A DNA stretch of 64,000 bases from Actinomadura cremea (lineage in GTDB: Bacteria > Actinomycetota > Actinomycetes > Streptosporangiales > Streptosporangiaceae), in the NCBI RefSeq assembly GCF_014648495.1, contig NZ_BMRF01000030.1, forward strand, positions 1-64,000. Reading direction: 5' to 3'. Below the pieces are notes generated by a model. That model was not told where the DNA came from. It made no database searches and saw only the letters and a list, made by a program, of their open reading frames with translations. How positions within the stretch are numbered: the stretch's first letter is position 1; each line of letters starts with the position of its first letter. The translations under genes and the position numbers were made by a program. Below are positions 45,463 to 55,449 of this stretch, piece by piece.

Positions 45463-47148
45463 TCAGTCCGCCACCGTGTCGCGGACGGCGTCGCGGCCGA
45501 ACGCGCGGAAGCGGTTCCGGCGGGCGCGCACCAGGTCGCCGGGCGGGACGTCCGCCAGGTCGGCCAGCGCGTCCAGCAGCACCCGGCGCAGCCGCTCGGC
45601 CGCGCCGGCCGGGTCGGCCTGCGCGCCGCCGGGCGGCTCGGGGACGCAGCCGTCGACGATGCCGAACCGCAGCAGGTCCGGGCCGCCGATCCGCAGGGCG
45701 CGGGCCGCCTCCGCCGCCCGTCCCGCGTCGTTCCACAGGATCGCCGCGCAGCCCTCCGGGCTGATCACCGAGTAGACGGCGTCGGCGAGGGCGTACACCC
45801 GGTCGGCGACGCCGAGCGCGAGGGCGCCGCCGCTGCCGCCCTCGCCGGTCACCACGGCGACGACCGGGACGGGCAGTCCCGCCATCAGCCGCAGGTTCTC
45901 GGCGATCGCGAGCGCCTGTGCGCCCTCCTCGGCCTCCACGCCCGGGTAGGCGCCCGGGGTGTCGATGAGCGTCACCACGGGCAGGCCGAGCTTCGCGGCG
46001 AGCCGCATCAGCCGGGCGGCCTTCCGGTAGCCCTCGGGGCCGGCCATCCCGAAGTTGCGGGCGGACAGTTCGGCGGGCGTGTGCCCCTTCTGGTGGCCGA
46101 TCAGCATCACCGGTACGCCGTCCAGGGCGCCGACTCCGCCGACGATCGCGGGGCAGTCGGCGCGGTGCCGGTCGCCGTGCAGCTCCAGGAAGCCGTCCAG
46201 CAGCGAGAACGCGTAGTCGAGGGTGGTGGGCCGGTCGAGGTCCCGGGCCAGTCGGACGGCCGCGGCCGGGTCGCGTTCGGGCAGCCCGGCCGGGTCGGTC
46301 ACCAGTGCGCCGCCCGCGGGACGGGGCGCGGCGCCCGGACGGCCGAGCGCGAGCAGGCGGCCGAGGGTGGGGCGCAGTTCGGCGCGCGGCGCGATGCGGT
46401 CGACCACGCCGTGCGCGGCGAGGAACTCGGCGGTCTGGAAGTCGGCGGGCAGTTCCTGCCGGATCGTCTGCTCGATGACCCGCGGTCCCGCGAAGCCCAT
46501 CCGCGCGCCCGGTTCGGCGAGCAGGACGTCCGCGAGGGTCGCGAACGACGCGGCGACCCCGCCGTAGGTGGGGTCGGTCAGCACCGCGATCGTCAGCACC
46601 CCGGCCTCGTCCAGCGCGGCCAGGGCGGCGCTGGTCTTGGCCATCTGCATCAGCGACAGCGCGCCCTCCTGCATCCGGGCGCCGCCGGACGCGGTGACGA
46701 GGAGGAGCGGGGTGCGGTCGGCCAGCGCCGCCTCGGCCGCCCGGGTCACCAGCTCCCCGGCGGCCGAGCCGAGGCTGCCGCCGAGGAACGGGAAGTCCAT
46801 GACGGCGGCGACGACGGGCGCGCCCTCGATCGTGCCGCGCACCGCCCGGACGGCCTCGTCGGCGCCGGTCCGCTCGCGGGCGTCGCGGAGCCGGTCGGGA
46901 TAGGGCCGGACGTCGGCGAAGCCGAGCGGGTCGTACGGGACGGCCTCGACCGGCAGCGGCCGGACCGAGCCGGGGTCGAGGAGCATCGCGATCCGCTCGG
47001 CCGCGCCGAGCCGGGCGTGGTGCCCGCACTCGGAGCAGACCCGCAGGTTCCGGACGAAGCGGCGGACGTACAGCAGCGTGCCGCAGGCTCCGCACCGCAC
47101 CCAGTCGGTGACGGCGGCGGAGCCCCGGCGGACGTCGACGACGGTCAC
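45463..47148 (-). CDS. accDA: fused acetyl-CoA carboxylase carboxyltransferase beta-alpha (AccDA)
   Basis: This 561-residue chain holds both carboxyltransferase halves. The N-terminal AccD-like half has a Cys4 zinc ribbon (Cys19, Cys22, Cys38, Cys41) and the motif [20 protein letters not shown]. The C-terminal AccA-like half (from about residue 280) has [26 protein letters not shown] and [14 protein letters not shown]. It transfers CO2 from carboxybiotin to acetyl-CoA. Similar fused subunits occur in jadomycin-type clusters (JadN). The GTG start overlaps the ABM gene stop. It is the last gene of the rmlB-cupin-KS operon. Confidence 0.95.
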   Translation of the reverse strand: MTVVDVRRGSAAVTDWVRCGACGTLLYVRRFVRNLRVCSECGHHARLGAAERIAMLLDPGSVRPLPVEAVPYDPLGFADVRPYPDRLRDARERTGADEAVRAVRGTIEGAPVVAAVMDFPFLGGSLGSAAGELVTRAAEAALADRTPLLLVTASGGARMQEGALSLMQMAKTSAALAALDEAGVLTIAVLTDPTYGGVAASFATLADVLLAEPGARMGFAGPRVIEQTIRQELPADFQTAEFLAAHGVVDRIAPRAELRPTLGRLLALGRPGAAPRPAGGALVTDPAGLPERDPAAAVRLARDLDRPTTLDYAFSLLDGFLELHGDRHRADCPAIVGGVGALDGVPVMLIGHQKGHTPAELSARNFGMAGPEGYRKAARLMRLAAKLGLPVVTLIDTPGAYPGVEAEEGAQALAIAENLRLMAGLPVPVVAVVTGEGGSGGALALGVADRVYALADAVYSVISPEGCAAILWNDAGRAAEAARALRIGGPDLLRFGIVDGCVPEPPGGAQADPAGAAERLRRVLLDALADLADVPPGDLVRARRNRFRAFGRDAVRDTVAD

Positions 47149-47498
47149 GCGGCGCCCTCCCGGTCGGCGGCGCCGCGCAGCCGGTGGACGACGTGCATCG
47201 TCGTCATCGACCCGCCGCTGCGGTACGGGTGGAGCTTCTGCCGGTGCTCCACGTGCTCGTCGCTGTGCTCGAACTCGCGGAAGCGCGGCTCGTCCACCCA
47301 GTCGCTCACGATGTAGTAGATCCCGGGCTCCTCCGCCGACCGCATGAGCCACTGCCCGAGGTTGGCGGGATGGCCGGTGATCACGTCGCCGACCGACCGC
47401 CACACGTCCTCGAACTCGGCCTCCACGCCGGGCTTGATCTGCATCCGGAGCATCACCCGGAACGCCACGGCGGGTCGTTCCCCGGCCTGCACGGTCAT
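47145..47498 (-). CDS. ABM-domain monooxygenase
   Basis: This 117-residue protein has an ABM-like fold with [20 protein letters not shown], a central [20 protein letters not shown] and [20 protein letters not shown]. His residues in the last segment recall the conserved His of quinone-forming ABM monooxygenases. The ATG overlaps the KS-beta stop and its stop overlaps the accDA start, so it is co-translated with the minimal PKS. It is the third ABM gene of the cluster and likely oxidises a ring to a quinone. Confidence 0.84.
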   Translation of the reverse strand: MTVQAGERPAVAFRVMLRMQIKPGVEAEFEDVWRSVGDVITGHPANLGQWLMRSAEEPGIYYIVSDWVDEPRFREFEHSDEHVEHRQKLHPYRSGGSMTTMHVVHRLRGAADREGAA

Positions 47499-48721
47499 CT
47501 GCTCTCTCCTTCGGTCGTCTCCACGACGAGGGCGGCGTTGAAGCCGCCGTGGCCGCGCGCCACGACGAGCGCGCGGCGCAGCGGCAGCGCGCGGGGGCCG
47601 CCGCGGACGAGGTCCAGCGGGTACGGGCACGCGTAGTCTCCGGCCGTCGGTGGCACCAGCCCGTCCCGCAGGGCGAGCAGCGCCGTCGCCACGTCGAGCG
47701 ACGCGCCGCCCGCGTACAGCCGTCCGGTGAGGGTCTTGGGCGCGGTGACCGGGACGCCGTCGGGGCCGAACACCGCGACGAGGGCACCCGCCTCGGCCCG
47801 GTCCAGCTCGGGGTCGGCGACCGCGTCGGCGAACACCACGTCCACGTCGGCGGGCGCGGCGCCCGCGTCGGCCAGCGCCGCCCGGATCGCGCGTTCCAGG
47901 GTCGGCGGACGGTCCGAGCCGGGCGGCGGGTCGAACGTGGCCGCGTACCCGGTGATCCGGCCGTAGCCGGCGACGCCGCGTCCGGCGGCGTGCGCGGCGT
48001 CCTCCAGCACGAACATGGCGCCGCCCTCGCCGGGCGCGTACCCCGCCGCGTCGGCGGCGAACGGCCGGTAGGCGGCGGCCGGGTCGGCCGCGGTGCTCAG
48101 CCTCCCGGTGGCGGTCTGCGCCGTGAGCCCGTACGGGCACAGCGACGCGTCGGTGCCGCCGGTGACGACGAGCCGGGTGCCGGTGCGCAGCAGCCGCCGG
48201 GCCTGCGCGAGGGCGTCCAGCCCGCCCGCCTGCTCGGTCGCGACGACGCCGCACGGGCCGCGCATCCCGTGCCGGATCGAGATCTGGCCGGTCGTCGCGG
48301 CGTAGAACCAGGCGATCGACTGGTACGCCCCGACCGCGCGCGGGCCCCGCGACCAGAGCCGCTCGATCTCCCGCTGGCCGAACTCGGTGCCGCCGGACGA
48401 ACTGGCCGTCACCACCGCCATCTCGTACTCGGGCAGGTCGGCCGGGTCGGCGTCGGCGTCGGCGAGCGCCATCTCGGCCGCCGCCAACCCGAGGTGCGTC
48501 CAGTGGTCGGTCTGCGGGATCAGCCGGCCGGGGACGCGGCCGGCGGCGCTGAACCCGGGCACCTCGCCCGCCACCCGCACCGGGTAGCGGGACGGGTCGA
48601 AGCGGGTGAGGACGCCGAGGCCGCTGCGCCCCTCGCGGGTCGCGCCCCAGTAGTCGTCCGTGCCGAGCCCGTTGGGCGCGACGATCCCGATCCCGGTGAC
48701 GACGGCGTCGATCCCGCTCAC
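47495..48721 (-). CDS. type II polyketide chain length factor (KS-beta)
   Basis: This 408-residue ketosynthase-fold protein has Gln164 at the place of the active-site Cys ([16 protein letters not shown]), the defining feature of chain length factors. It pairs with KS-alpha and sets chain length and primer decarboxylation. The GTG start overlaps the KS-alpha stop (GTGA). Residues lining the chain-length tunnel could be compared with known CLFs; I do not assign a length. The cyclase set suggests a long chain (about 24-30 carbons), by inference. Confidence 0.96.
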   Translation of the reverse strand: MSGIDAVVTGIGIVAPNGLGTDDYWGATREGRSGLGVLTRFDPSRYPVRVAGEVPGFSAAGRVPGRLIPQTDHWTHLGLAAAEMALADADADPADLPEYEMAVVTASSSGGTEFGQREIERLWSRGPRAVGAYQSIAWFYAATTGQISIRHGMRGPCGVVATEQAGGLDALAQARRLLRTGTRLVVTGGTDASLCPYGLTAQTATGRLSTAADPAAAYRPFAADAAGYAPGEGGAMFVLEDAAHAAGRGVAGYGRITGYAATFDPPPGSDRPPTLERAIRAALADAGAAPADVDVVFADAVADPELDRAEAGALVAVFGPDGVPVTAPKTLTGRLYAGGASLDVATALLALRDGLVPPTAGDYACPYPLDLVRGGPRALPLRRALVVARGHGGFNAALVVETTEGESR

Positions 48722-49989
48722 GCCGCCCTCCCCGGACGGGTCAGCACCATCGCGGTCTGGAACCCGCCGAACCCGGACCCGACCGTGAGCACCGCGTCCG
48801 TGCGGTGGTCGCGCGCCTCCTTCGGCACGTAGTCGAGGTCGCACTCGGGGTCGCGGGTCTCCAGGTTCGCGGTCGGCGGCACCACCTGGTTCTCCAGGGC
48901 CAGGACGCACGCCGCCACCTCGATCGACCCGATCGCGCCGAGCGAGTGCCCGACCATCGACTTGATCGAGCTGACCGGCACCTCGTGGGCCCGCGCGCCG
49001 AGGCTGCGCTTGAACGCGGCCGTCTCGTGCCGGTCGTTCTGCTTCGTGCCCGAGCCGTGCGCGTTGATGTAGTCGACGTCGGACGGGTCGAGCCGCGCCT
49101 CGTCCATCGCCACCCGGATCGCCTCGGCCATCTCGCGTCCGTCCGGCTTCAGGCCCGTCATGTGGAACGCGTTGCTGCGGGCGGCGAACCCGGCGAGTTC
49201 GGCGTACACGTGCGCGCCGCGCGCCGCCGCGCGTTCCGCCTCCTCCAGGACGAGCACCGCCGCGCCCTCGCCGAGCACGAAGCCCTTGCGGTCCAGGTCG
49301 AACGGGCGGGACGCGTGCGCGGGGTCGTCGTTGCGGGGCGACGTCGCCTTGATCGCGTCGAAGCAGGCGACGGTGATCGGGGAGATCGGCGCGTCGGTGG
49401 CGCCCGCCACCATGACGTCCGCGGCGCCCTCCTGGACCAGGCGCAGCGCGTGCCCGACCGAGTCCAGCCCGGACGTGCAGCCGGTCGAGGTCAGCGACAC
49501 CGGCCCCTCCGCCCCGACCCGCCACGCGACCTCGACGGCCAGGGTGCTCGGCACCATGTGGCCGTACAGGTGGGGGACGGCGTACCCGGGGTCGACGAGC
49601 CACTCCCGGCCGCCGTCGCTCAGCACGACGTACTCCTGCTCCAGCCCCATGGTGCAGCCGACCGCGCTGCCGAGGCTGACGCCGGTGCGCTCGGGCACCA
49701 GGTCGTCCGCGGCGAGCCCGGAGTCGGCGAGCGCCTCCTGCGCGGCGACCACCGCGAACTGCCCCGCCCGGTCCATCCGCCGGATCTCCTGCGGCCGCAG
49801 CCCGGCGGCGGCCGCGTCGAAGTCGACCTCGGCGGCGATCCGGGACCGGTACCCGGTCGCGTCGAACAGCGAGATGGTGCGGGTCGCCGTGCGGCCCGCG
49901 GTCAGCATCGCCCAGAACGCCTTCGTGCCGACCGCGCCGGGCGCCACCACCCCGACGCCGGTGACCACGACCCGGCGGTCCGCCATCAC
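48718..49989 (-). CDS. type II polyketide ketosynthase (KS-alpha)
   Basis: This 423-residue ketosynthase has active-site Cys171 in [13 protein letters not shown] and catalytic His residues in [11 protein letters not shown] and [15 protein letters not shown]. With KS-beta it condenses malonyl-ACP units. Start is either GTG 49989 (4-bp overlap with the cupin stop) or ATG 49986. It has the HMVPST segment common to type II KS-alpha. The operon order rmlB-cupin-KS-alpha-KS-beta-ABM-accDA places precursor supply and first cyclisation together, but the ACP is about 27 kb away. Confidence 0.97.
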   Translation of the reverse strand: MMADRRVVVTGVGVVAPGAVGTKAFWAMLTAGRTATRTISLFDATGYRSRIAAEVDFDAAAAGLRPQEIRRMDRAGQFAVVAAQEALADSGLAADDLVPERTGVSLGSAVGCTMGLEQEYVVLSDGGREWLVDPGYAVPHLYGHMVPSTLAVEVAWRVGAEGPVSLTSTGCTSGLDSVGHALRLVQEGAADVMVAGATDAPISPITVACFDAIKATSPRNDDPAHASRPFDLDRKGFVLGEGAAVLVLEEAERAAARGAHVYAELAGFAARSNAFHMTGLKPDGREMAEAIRVAMDEARLDPSDVDYINAHGSGTKQNDRHETAAFKRSLGARAHEVPVSSIKSMVGHSLGAIGSIEVAACVLALENQVVPPTANLETRDPECDLDYVPKEARDHRTDAVLTVGSGFGGFQTAMVLTRPGRAA

Positions 49990-50423
49990 GCGCCACCCAC
50001 CTGAGGGGCGGGCTCGTCGGCGGCGGGCGGCGGCTCGGTGTCGACGTGGCCGAGGTCGGGGCGCGGCGCGAGCGGGCTCAGGTGGAACACGACCTCCGCC
50101 GGCTCCGTCCCGGCGTTCTCCAGCCGGTGCCGCACCTCGATCGGGATCATCAGCGCGTCCCCGGACCGCAGCGCCACCGGCTCCCCCGCGACGCGCATCA
50201 CCAGCTCGCCGCGCACGACGTACAGGAACTCCTCGGAGTACGGGTGGTAGTGCTCGGACACGAACTCGCCCGGCTCGAGCGTCAGCACGCCGAAGAACCC
50301 GGACGTGGAGCCGACGGTCTTGGGGCTGAGCAGCACCCGGATGTCGCCGCCGCGCCGCCGGTTGGCGGCGACGTCGTGCGCGCAGACCGGGTGGACGGAC
50401 TCGGCGGCCTTGCTGGACGTCAT
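49986..50423 (-). CDS. cupin polyketide cyclase (TcmJ/CurC-like)
   Basis: This 145-residue protein is a single cupin domain with metal-binding motif [17 protein letters not shown] (H-x-H-x3/4-E) and a second motif near [12 protein letters not shown]. It matches the TcmJ/CurC/WhiE-II group found beside KS-alpha/KS-beta in spore-pigment and pentangular polyphenol clusters, where they help to form later rings. The C-terminal tail is Pro/Ala/Glu-rich. It lies 47 bp after rmlB and overlaps the KS-alpha start. It acts with the TcmI-type and aromatase cyclases. Confidence 0.9.
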   Translation of the reverse strand: MTSSKAAESVHPVCAHDVAANRRRGGDIRVLLSPKTVGSTSGFFGVLTLEPGEFVSEHYHPYSEEFLYVVRGELVMRVAGEPVALRSGDALMIPIEVRHRLENAGTEPAEVVFHLSPLAPRPDLGHVDTEPPPAADEPAPQVGGA

Positions 50424-50470
50424 GGTCTCTCCCTGGAGGTCGTCGGAACGGGTGCGGGTGCGCCCGCCGG

Positions 50471-51493
50471 TCACGCGGGCAGCGCCGCCGCGGCCTCCCG
50501 CAGCGGACGGTGCGGGGACAGCGCGGCGCGCTTCTTCAGCGGCTCCCACCAGTCCCGGTTCTCCCGGTACCAGCGGACGGTCTCGGCCAGCCCCTCCGGG
50601 AACGCGACGCGCGGCCGGAAGCCCAGCTCGTCGCGGACGCGCCCGTCGTCCAGGGCGTAGCGGCGGTCGTGGCCCTTGCGGTCGGCGACCCGGCGGACGC
50701 GGCTGCGGTCCGCGCCGACGGCGTCCAGCAGCAGCTCGGTCAGCTCCAGGTTCGACAGCTCGGTGTCGCCGCCGATGTTGTAGGTCGCGCCCGGCCGTCC
50801 GCGCTCCAGGACGAGCTGCAGGCCGCGGCAGTGGTCGTCCACGTGGATCCACTCGCGGACGTGCCGCCCGTCGCCGTACAGCGGGACGTCCTCGCCGTCC
50901 AGCAGGTTCGTGACGAACAGCGGGATGACCTTCTCGGGGTACTGGTAGGGGCCGTAGTTGTTGGAGCAGCGGGTCACGGACGTCTCCAGTCCGTGCGTCC
51001 GGTGGTAGGCCCGGACGAGCAGGTCGCTGGACGCCTTGGACGCCGCGTACGTGGAGTTCGGCTCCAGCGGGTGCCGCTCGTCGGACCGTCCGTGCTCGAC
51101 CGACCCGTACACCTCGTCGGTCGACACGTGGACGAACCGCCGCACCCCGGTGCGCAGGCAGCACTCCAGCAGCGTGTGGGTGCCGACGACGTTCGTGGTG
51201 ACGAACTGGGCGGCGCCCGAGATGGACCGGTCGACGTGCGACTCGGCGGCGAAGTGGACCACGGCGTCGTGGCCCGGCAGCAGGTCCATCATCAGGCCGC
51301 CGTCGCAGATGTCGCCGTGGACGAAGTGGAGCCGCGGATGGGTCAGATCGAGGCTGTCGAGGTTGCCGGCGTACGTCAGCTTGTCCACGACGGTGACGTC
51401 GACCGGGTCACCTCCCGTCAGTTCTCCCTCGAGCGCGCTCCGGACGTAGTGCGAGCCGATGAATCCGGCACCGCCGGTGACGAGCAGCCGCAC
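50471..51493 (-). CDS. rmlB: dTDP-glucose 4,6-dehydratase
   Basis: This 340-residue extended SDR has NAD motif [14 protein letters not shown], the catalytic Thr-Asp-Glu in [11 protein letters not shown] and YxxxK in [10 protein letters not shown]. It turns dTDP-glucose into dTDP-4-keto-6-deoxyglucose, the branching intermediate for all sugars of the cluster. The GTG at 51493 was chosen because the Rossmann motif starts at residue 5, and the SARP-type -10 hexamer is 50 nt upstream. It leads the operon with the minimal PKS. Confidence 0.95.
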   Translation of the reverse strand: MRLLVTGGAGFIGSHYVRSALEGELTGGDPVDVTVVDKLTYAGNLDSLDLTHPRLHFVHGDICDGGLMMDLLPGHDAVVHFAAESHVDRSISGAAQFVTTNVVGTHTLLECCLRTGVRRFVHVSTDEVYGSVEHGRSDERHPLEPNSTYAASKASSDLLVRAYHRTHGLETSVTRCSNNYGPYQYPEKVIPLFVTNLLDGEDVPLYGDGRHVREWIHVDDHCRGLQLVLERGRPGATYNIGGDTELSNLELTELLLDAVGADRSRVRRVADRKGHDRRYALDDGRVRDELGFRPRVAFPEGLAETVRWYRENRDWWEPLKKRAALSPHRPLREAAAALPA

Positions 51494-51543
51494 GGTTCTC
51501 AGTCCCTCCGACGTGATGGCGGGACGGACGTCCCGACGCAAGG

Positions 51544-51575
51544 AGACTCGGCGGCGGGGGTCGAGAGCCGTTCGA
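51544..51575 (-). promoter_or_regulatory. SARP-type operator/promoter of the rmlB-cupin-KS operon
   Basis: On the minus strand TCGAA (51575) and TCGAC (51564) are 11 bp apart. After 8 bases is GAGTCT (51549-51544). This would drive the minimal PKS genes. Confidence 0.68.
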
Positions 51576-51594
51576 GATCCGCTGAACCGGCGGC

Positions 51595-51626
51595 TCGACC
51601 GAGGCTCGACCGGCGCGGCGCACCCT
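51595..51626 (+). promoter_or_regulatory. SARP-type operator/promoter of the P450 gene
   Basis: Two TCGAC repeats (51595 and 51606) are 11 bp apart. After 8 bases is CACCCT (51621-51626), and the ATG is at 51655 with a GGGGGAG ribosome binding site. Confidence 0.67.
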
Positions 51627-51654
51627 GGACTCCGACATCCGAAGGGGGAGCCCC

Positions 51655-52857
51655 ATGCCGGAAGACGCCGTGCCCGAACCACCGTCGTTCCCGTTCGCCG
51701 CCCCGGACGGCCCCGACCCGGCCCCCGAGTTCGGTCGGCTGCGCGAGGCCGGGCCGGTCGCGCGGGTCCGGCTGCCGTCGGGAACGCACGCGTGGCTCGT
51801 CACCCGGTACGCCGAGAACCGGGACGTGCTGGCGGGCGGGGCGTTCAGCCGCGCCGCGGCGGCCGCGGCGGCGGCGCCCCGGCTGCGGCGCGTCCCGCTG
51901 GAGGCCGGGTCGATCACGACGCTGGACCCGCCCGAGCACACCCGGCTGCGGCGGATCGTGGCGGGCGCGTTCACGCACCGCCGGATCGAGACGCTGCGGG
52001 TCCGGGTGGCCGCGATCGCCGACGGGCTGCTCGCCGAGCTGACGGCCGGGGGCCGCACCGCCGAGCTGGTCGGCGGGTACGCGCGGCCGCTGGCGATGAC
52101 GGTGATCTGCGAGCTGCTCGGCGTCCCGCGCCCCGACCAGGACCGCTTCGCCGCGCTGAGCGCCGCCTACCTGGGCGGCGCCGGGACCCCGCCGGACGAG
52201 ATCGAGCGGGCGGCGAAGGAGCTGCGCGGTTACCTCGCGGAGCTGGTCGCGCGGCGGCGCGCCGAGCCGTCCGACGACCTGCTCGGCACGCTGGTGCGCG
52301 CCCGCGACGACGACCGGATGACCGAGACCGAGCTGGTCGCGCTGGGCCTGACGATCCTCGTGGCCGGGTTCGAGACGTCCGCCGGGACGGTCGCCGGCTC
52401 GGTGCACGCGCTGCTGCGCCGCGACGGGAGGCTCGACCCCCGGCTGGCGGACCGGGACGCGCTGCGCACGGCGGTCGAGGAGCTGCTGCGCCACGTCGCG
52501 GTGTCGGCGGCGGGCGGGACGATCCGGGTCGCGACGCGGGACGTGCGGCTGGGCGGCGTCACCGTGCGGGCGGGCGAGGCGGTGCTGCCCGCCACGACGT
52601 CGGCGAACCGGGACCCGGCGGTGTTCGCCGAGCCGGACGGCCTCGACCTGGCCCGCAGCCCCAACCCGCACCTGGCGTTCGGGCACGGCCCGCACCACTG
52701 CCTGGGCGCCTCGCTGGCCCGGGTGGAGCTGGCGGAGGCGCTGGCCGCGCTGCTGCGGCGCGTGCCCGCGCTGCGGCTCGCGGTGCCGGACGCCGAGGTC
52801 CGCTGGCGCGGCGGCGGGATGGTCCGCGGGCCGGAGCGGCTGCCCGTCGCGTGGTGA
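51655..52857 (+). CDS. cytochrome P450 (polyketide or sugar tailoring)
   Basis: This 400-residue P450 has I-helix [13 protein letters not shown], ExxR in EELLRHV and heme loop [16 protein letters not shown] with the Cys ligand intact. It differs clearly from the catabolic P450 at 5,592. Because the Cys and acid-alcohol pair are present it should be catalytic, unlike the inactive P450-like helper proteins (DesVIII/EryCII) that assist some glycosyltransferases. Likely reactions are hydroxylation, epoxidation or phenol coupling of the aglycone. It is a single SARP-controlled gene ending in a hairpin. Confidence 0.92.
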   Translation: MPEDAVPEPPSFPFAAPDGPDPAPEFGRLREAGPVARVRLPSGTHAWLVTRYAENRDVLAGGAFSRAAAAAAAAPRLRRVPLEAGSITTLDPPEHTRLRRIVAGAFTHRRIETLRVRVAAIADGLLAELTAGGRTAELVGGYARPLAMTVICELLGVPRPDQDRFAALSAAYLGGAGTPPDEIERAAKELRGYLAELVARRRAEPSDDLLGTLVRARDDDRMTETELVALGLTILVAGFETSAGTVAGSVHALLRRDGRLDPRLADRDALRTAVEELLRHVAVSAAGGTIRVATRDVRLGGVTVRAGEAVLPATTSANRDPAVFAEPDGLDLARSPNPHLAFGHGPHHCLGASLARVELAEALAALLRRVPALRLAVPDAEVRWRGGGMVRGPERLPVAW

Positions 52858-52878
52858 CGGGCCCGGCGGACCGCCGGC

Positions 52879-52911
52879 GATGATGGCCCGTGCGGGACGC
52901 GGGCCATCATC
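52879..52911. terminator. bidirectional hairpin terminator
   Basis: Perfect 12-bp inverted repeat (GATGATGGCCCG and its complement, 9-base loop) between the convergent P450 and regulator genes. Confidence 0.72.
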
Positions 52912-52918
52912 TCCGGTG

Positions 52919-54802
52919 CTAGCTGGCGCGCAGGCTCTCCGACAGCGACTCGACGACCTGGTCGCACACCATGATGCGGTGGAGCTCGGAGGTCCAGTGG
53001 TAGGCCCGGTGCTCGCCGCCGGTGTCGCTGCCCTCGTGCAGGAGGGCCGCGCGGAGGAAGTGCGCCGAGGTGAGCCGTTCCAGGACGTCCGATGCCTGCG
53101 CCCGGTCGGTGCCGATCAGCGCGGCGCAGCCGCGCGCGGTGAACGTGGAGCCGGACAGCAGGCTCAGCCAGCGCAGCGCCGTCCGGTCGGCCTCGCCGAG
53201 CCGCCGGTAGGCGTCCTCGAGCTGGGCGCGCAGGTCGAAGTCGGACGAGCGCAGCTGGGCGAGCCGCTGCCGTTCGACCGCGAGCTGCTCGGCGTAGGCG
53301 GCGAGGCTCAGGAACGGCAGCGCCGCGAGCCGCGCCCCGGCCGCGCGCACCGCGAGCGGCAGCCGCCCGCAGTACCGCACGATCCGGTCGGCGGCCTCCG
53401 TCTCGTCGGCGACGCGCTGGGGTCCGACGACGCGGCCGAGCAGGACGCGGGCGGACTCCGGCGACAGCTCCGCGATCCGGATCTCGCGCTCGCGCAGCTC
53501 GTCCGGCGGGGCGCCGCGGGTCGTGACGATCAGCGCGCAGTGCGGGTCGCGGGGCAGCAGGTCGGCGGTGCCGGGCCGGTCGCCGAGATCGTCCAGCAGG
53601 ACCAGCGCCCGGCGGCCCGCGAGCCGCCGCTGGAACAGCGCCGCGCGGCCGGGACGGTCCGGCGGTATCTCCTCCGCCGCGACGCCCAGCCCCCGCAGGA
53701 ACCCGTACAGCACCATCGCCGGGTCGGCCGGGTCGGCGCCCGAGCCGCGCAGGTCGACGTACAGCTGGCCGTCCGGGAACGCGTCCCGCACCCGGTGCGC
53801 GGCGCGCACGGCGAGGGCGGTCTTGCCGGTCCCCACGGGCCCGGTCAGGACGACGGCGGGCGCGCCCGGCGCGGGGGCCGGGTCGGACAGCATCCCGATC
53901 GCGGCCTCCAGCGAACGGGCGCGTCCGGTGAAGTCGGCGATGTCGGGCGGGAGCTGCGCCGGGGGCCGGGGGCCGGCGGGTGCGGGACGCGGCGGCGCGG
54001 GCCGCGGCGCCCCTGCCCCGGCTCCGGCGGCGCGGGGCAGGTCGAGCGACGGATCGCCGGTCAGCACCGCCTGCTGGAGGCGCGCCAGTTCGGGCGACGG
54101 TTCCAGGCCTAGGTCGCCGACGAGCACCTCGCGCAGCGACCGGTAGGCGTTGAGGGCCTCCCACTGCCGCCCGGACCGGTAGAGCGCGAGCATCAGCGGC
54201 CGGTGGAAGCCCTCGTGGTAGGGGTGCTCCGCCGCCAGCGCCTTCAGCTCGCTGATCAGCTCGCGGTGCCGCCCGCAGCGCAGGTCGGCCTCGATCCGCA
54301 TCTCCAGCGTGCGGATCCGGCTCTCCTGGAGCCGCGTCACGTGCGCCTGCAGCAGCCGACCGGTCCGGACGTCGGCGAGCGCGGCGCCGCGCCAGAGCGC
54401 CATCGCCTCGGTGAGCAGGTCGGCCGCACGTTCGGGGTCACCGCCGTGCAACGCCGCCCGCCCGCGTTCGGTGAGCGCCTCGAAACGGAACAGGTCGATG
54501 CGGTCGCTGGGGATCGCCGCCATGTACCCGGACGGGCGGGTGAGCAGGAAGCGCTCCCCCGCGCCCGGCTCGAGTTCCTCGTTGATGATCTTTCGGAGCA
54601 GGTAGATGTAGGTCTGCATGGTGGTCATCGCGCTGCGCACGGGCGAGTCGCCCCACAGCTCGTCGATGAGCGCCTCGGTCTGCACGATCTGGTTCGGATG
54701 GAGAATCAGGAAGCACAGCACCCTCCGCAGTTTTGGTGCGGTCGGGGTGATGTCTCGGCCGTCGTGGAGTACTTCAAGACCCCCGAGGATCTTGAATTCC
54801 AT
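52919..54802 (-). CDS. SARP family regulator with NB-ARC ATPase domain (regulator 1)
   Basis: This 627-residue protein has a winged-helix OmpR-type DNA-binding domain (about residues 5-98), a bacterial transcriptional activation domain (100-245), a Pro/Ala linker (255-285) and an NB-ARC ATPase (from 290). Walker A is GPVGTGKT at 321-328, and ALVLLDDLGD is the Walker B region. There are no C-terminal TPRs, so it is an intermediate-size SARP, shorter than AfsR. The ATG at 54802 with GGAGG upstream gives the canonical MEFKILGGLEV start. It probably activates the cluster by binding TCGAG-type repeats. No such repeats precede this gene itself. Confidence 0.93.
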   Translation of the reverse strand: MEFKILGGLEVLHDGRDITPTAPKLRRVLCFLILHPNQIVQTEALIDELWGDSPVRSAMTTMQTYIYLLRKIINEELEPGAGERFLLTRPSGYMAAIPSDRIDLFRFEALTERGRAALHGGDPERAADLLTEAMALWRGAALADVRTGRLLQAHVTRLQESRIRTLEMRIEADLRCGRHRELISELKALAAEHPYHEGFHRPLMLALYRSGRQWEALNAYRSLREVLVGDLGLEPSPELARLQQAVLTGDPSLDLPRAAGAGAGAPRPAPPRPAPAGPRPPAQLPPDIADFTGRARSLEAAIGMLSDPAPAPGAPAVVLTGPVGTGKTALAVRAAHRVRDAFPDGQLYVDLRGSGADPADPAMVLYGFLRGLGVAAEEIPPDRPGRAALFQRRLAGRRALVLLDDLGDRPGTADLLPRDPHCALIVTTRGAPPDELREREIRIAELSPESARVLLGRVVGPQRVADETEAADRIVRYCGRLPLAVRAAGARLAALPFLSLAAYAEQLAVERQRLAQLRSSDFDLRAQLEDAYRRLGEADRTALRWLSLLSGSTFTARGCAALIGTDRAQASDVLERLTSAHFLRAALLHEGSDTGGEHRAYHWTSELHRIMVCDQVVESLSESLRAS

Positions 54803-55449
54803 GCTGCCTCCATGGTGAAACCCGGGCTGACCCTGGCGGTCCCCCGCGCCGGCCGACCGGATGTCGGCATCGCCGGACGAAGGACCGACGGGAGCGGTCT
54901 CGGTCGAGACCTGGCGCCGATGACCTTCCCCCCGGACTCGTGTGTCGATCATCCGATAGCGCCGGTCGGACTTTATCAGGGCATTTTTGAACAGTCCAGG
55001 ACTTATGCCTTCAGAAGCCAGCAAAGCGGCCAATCGCTCGTAAACCAAGCATAATTGAAAGACGAACTTTCGGAACCGGAACCGACCCATGACAGATGAC
55101 ACTTGCGCACCGGTGCCGTCTTCCCGGGTTTCGGGCGCGAACCGAAACCCCTCACTCTGGCACGGTCTAACGCGACGGCGCTCCCGGCTCCCGCCCGCCG
55201 AACCCTGGGCACGCCTTCGGCACATGCCGTCAGAGCATGACATCCACCGCCGAGATCCGGTCGTCCGAAACCCGTACCGCGAGGCGGGACGGCGGGCGGC
55301 CGCGGCACCCGCCGGTGCGCCCGGGACCTCGCCCTTTTCTCCGCCGCGAAGGGACGCCCGCCCGCGCGGAATCGATTCCACGTACCACCCGGCGGTGTCC
55401 GTAATCGAATGGAATCCGGTATTACGGATTCTTCACCACACCGGTCGGC
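54803..55449. other. long intergenic region upstream of regulator 1
   Basis: 647 bases without a supported gene. Between about 54,955 and 55,080 the composition becomes unusually AT-rich for this window (GACTTTATCAGGGCATTTTT, CATAATTGAAAG), which suits a promoter and regulator-binding region for regulator 1. I find no 11-bp-spaced TCGAG pairs. The minus-strand frame of regulator 1 stays open for about 190 codons upstream, but its codon use is unlike the real genes. The right part carries an inverted repeat at 55,398-55,428. Confidence 0.6.
55398..55428. repeat. inverted repeat downstream of regulator 2
   Basis: TCCGTAAT at 55398-55405 and its complement ATTACGGA at 55421-55428 with a 15-base spacer, 22 bp after the stop of regulator 2. 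It could be a weak terminator or a repressor-type operator. It is the only hairpin-like element near a gene end here that is not GC-rich. Confidence 0.45.

Noticed and set aside
51655-52857. The P450 as an inactive DesVIII/EryCII-type glycosyltransferase helper.
   Set aside because: The heme Cys (HHCLG), ExxR and the I-helix acid are all present, so it should be a working P450.
54803-55381. Regulator 1 extended by about 190 in-frame upstream codons.
   Set aside because: The canonical SARP start (MEFKILGGLEV) has a GGAGG site. The upstream stretch includes AT-rich non-coding-like sequence and has no domain.
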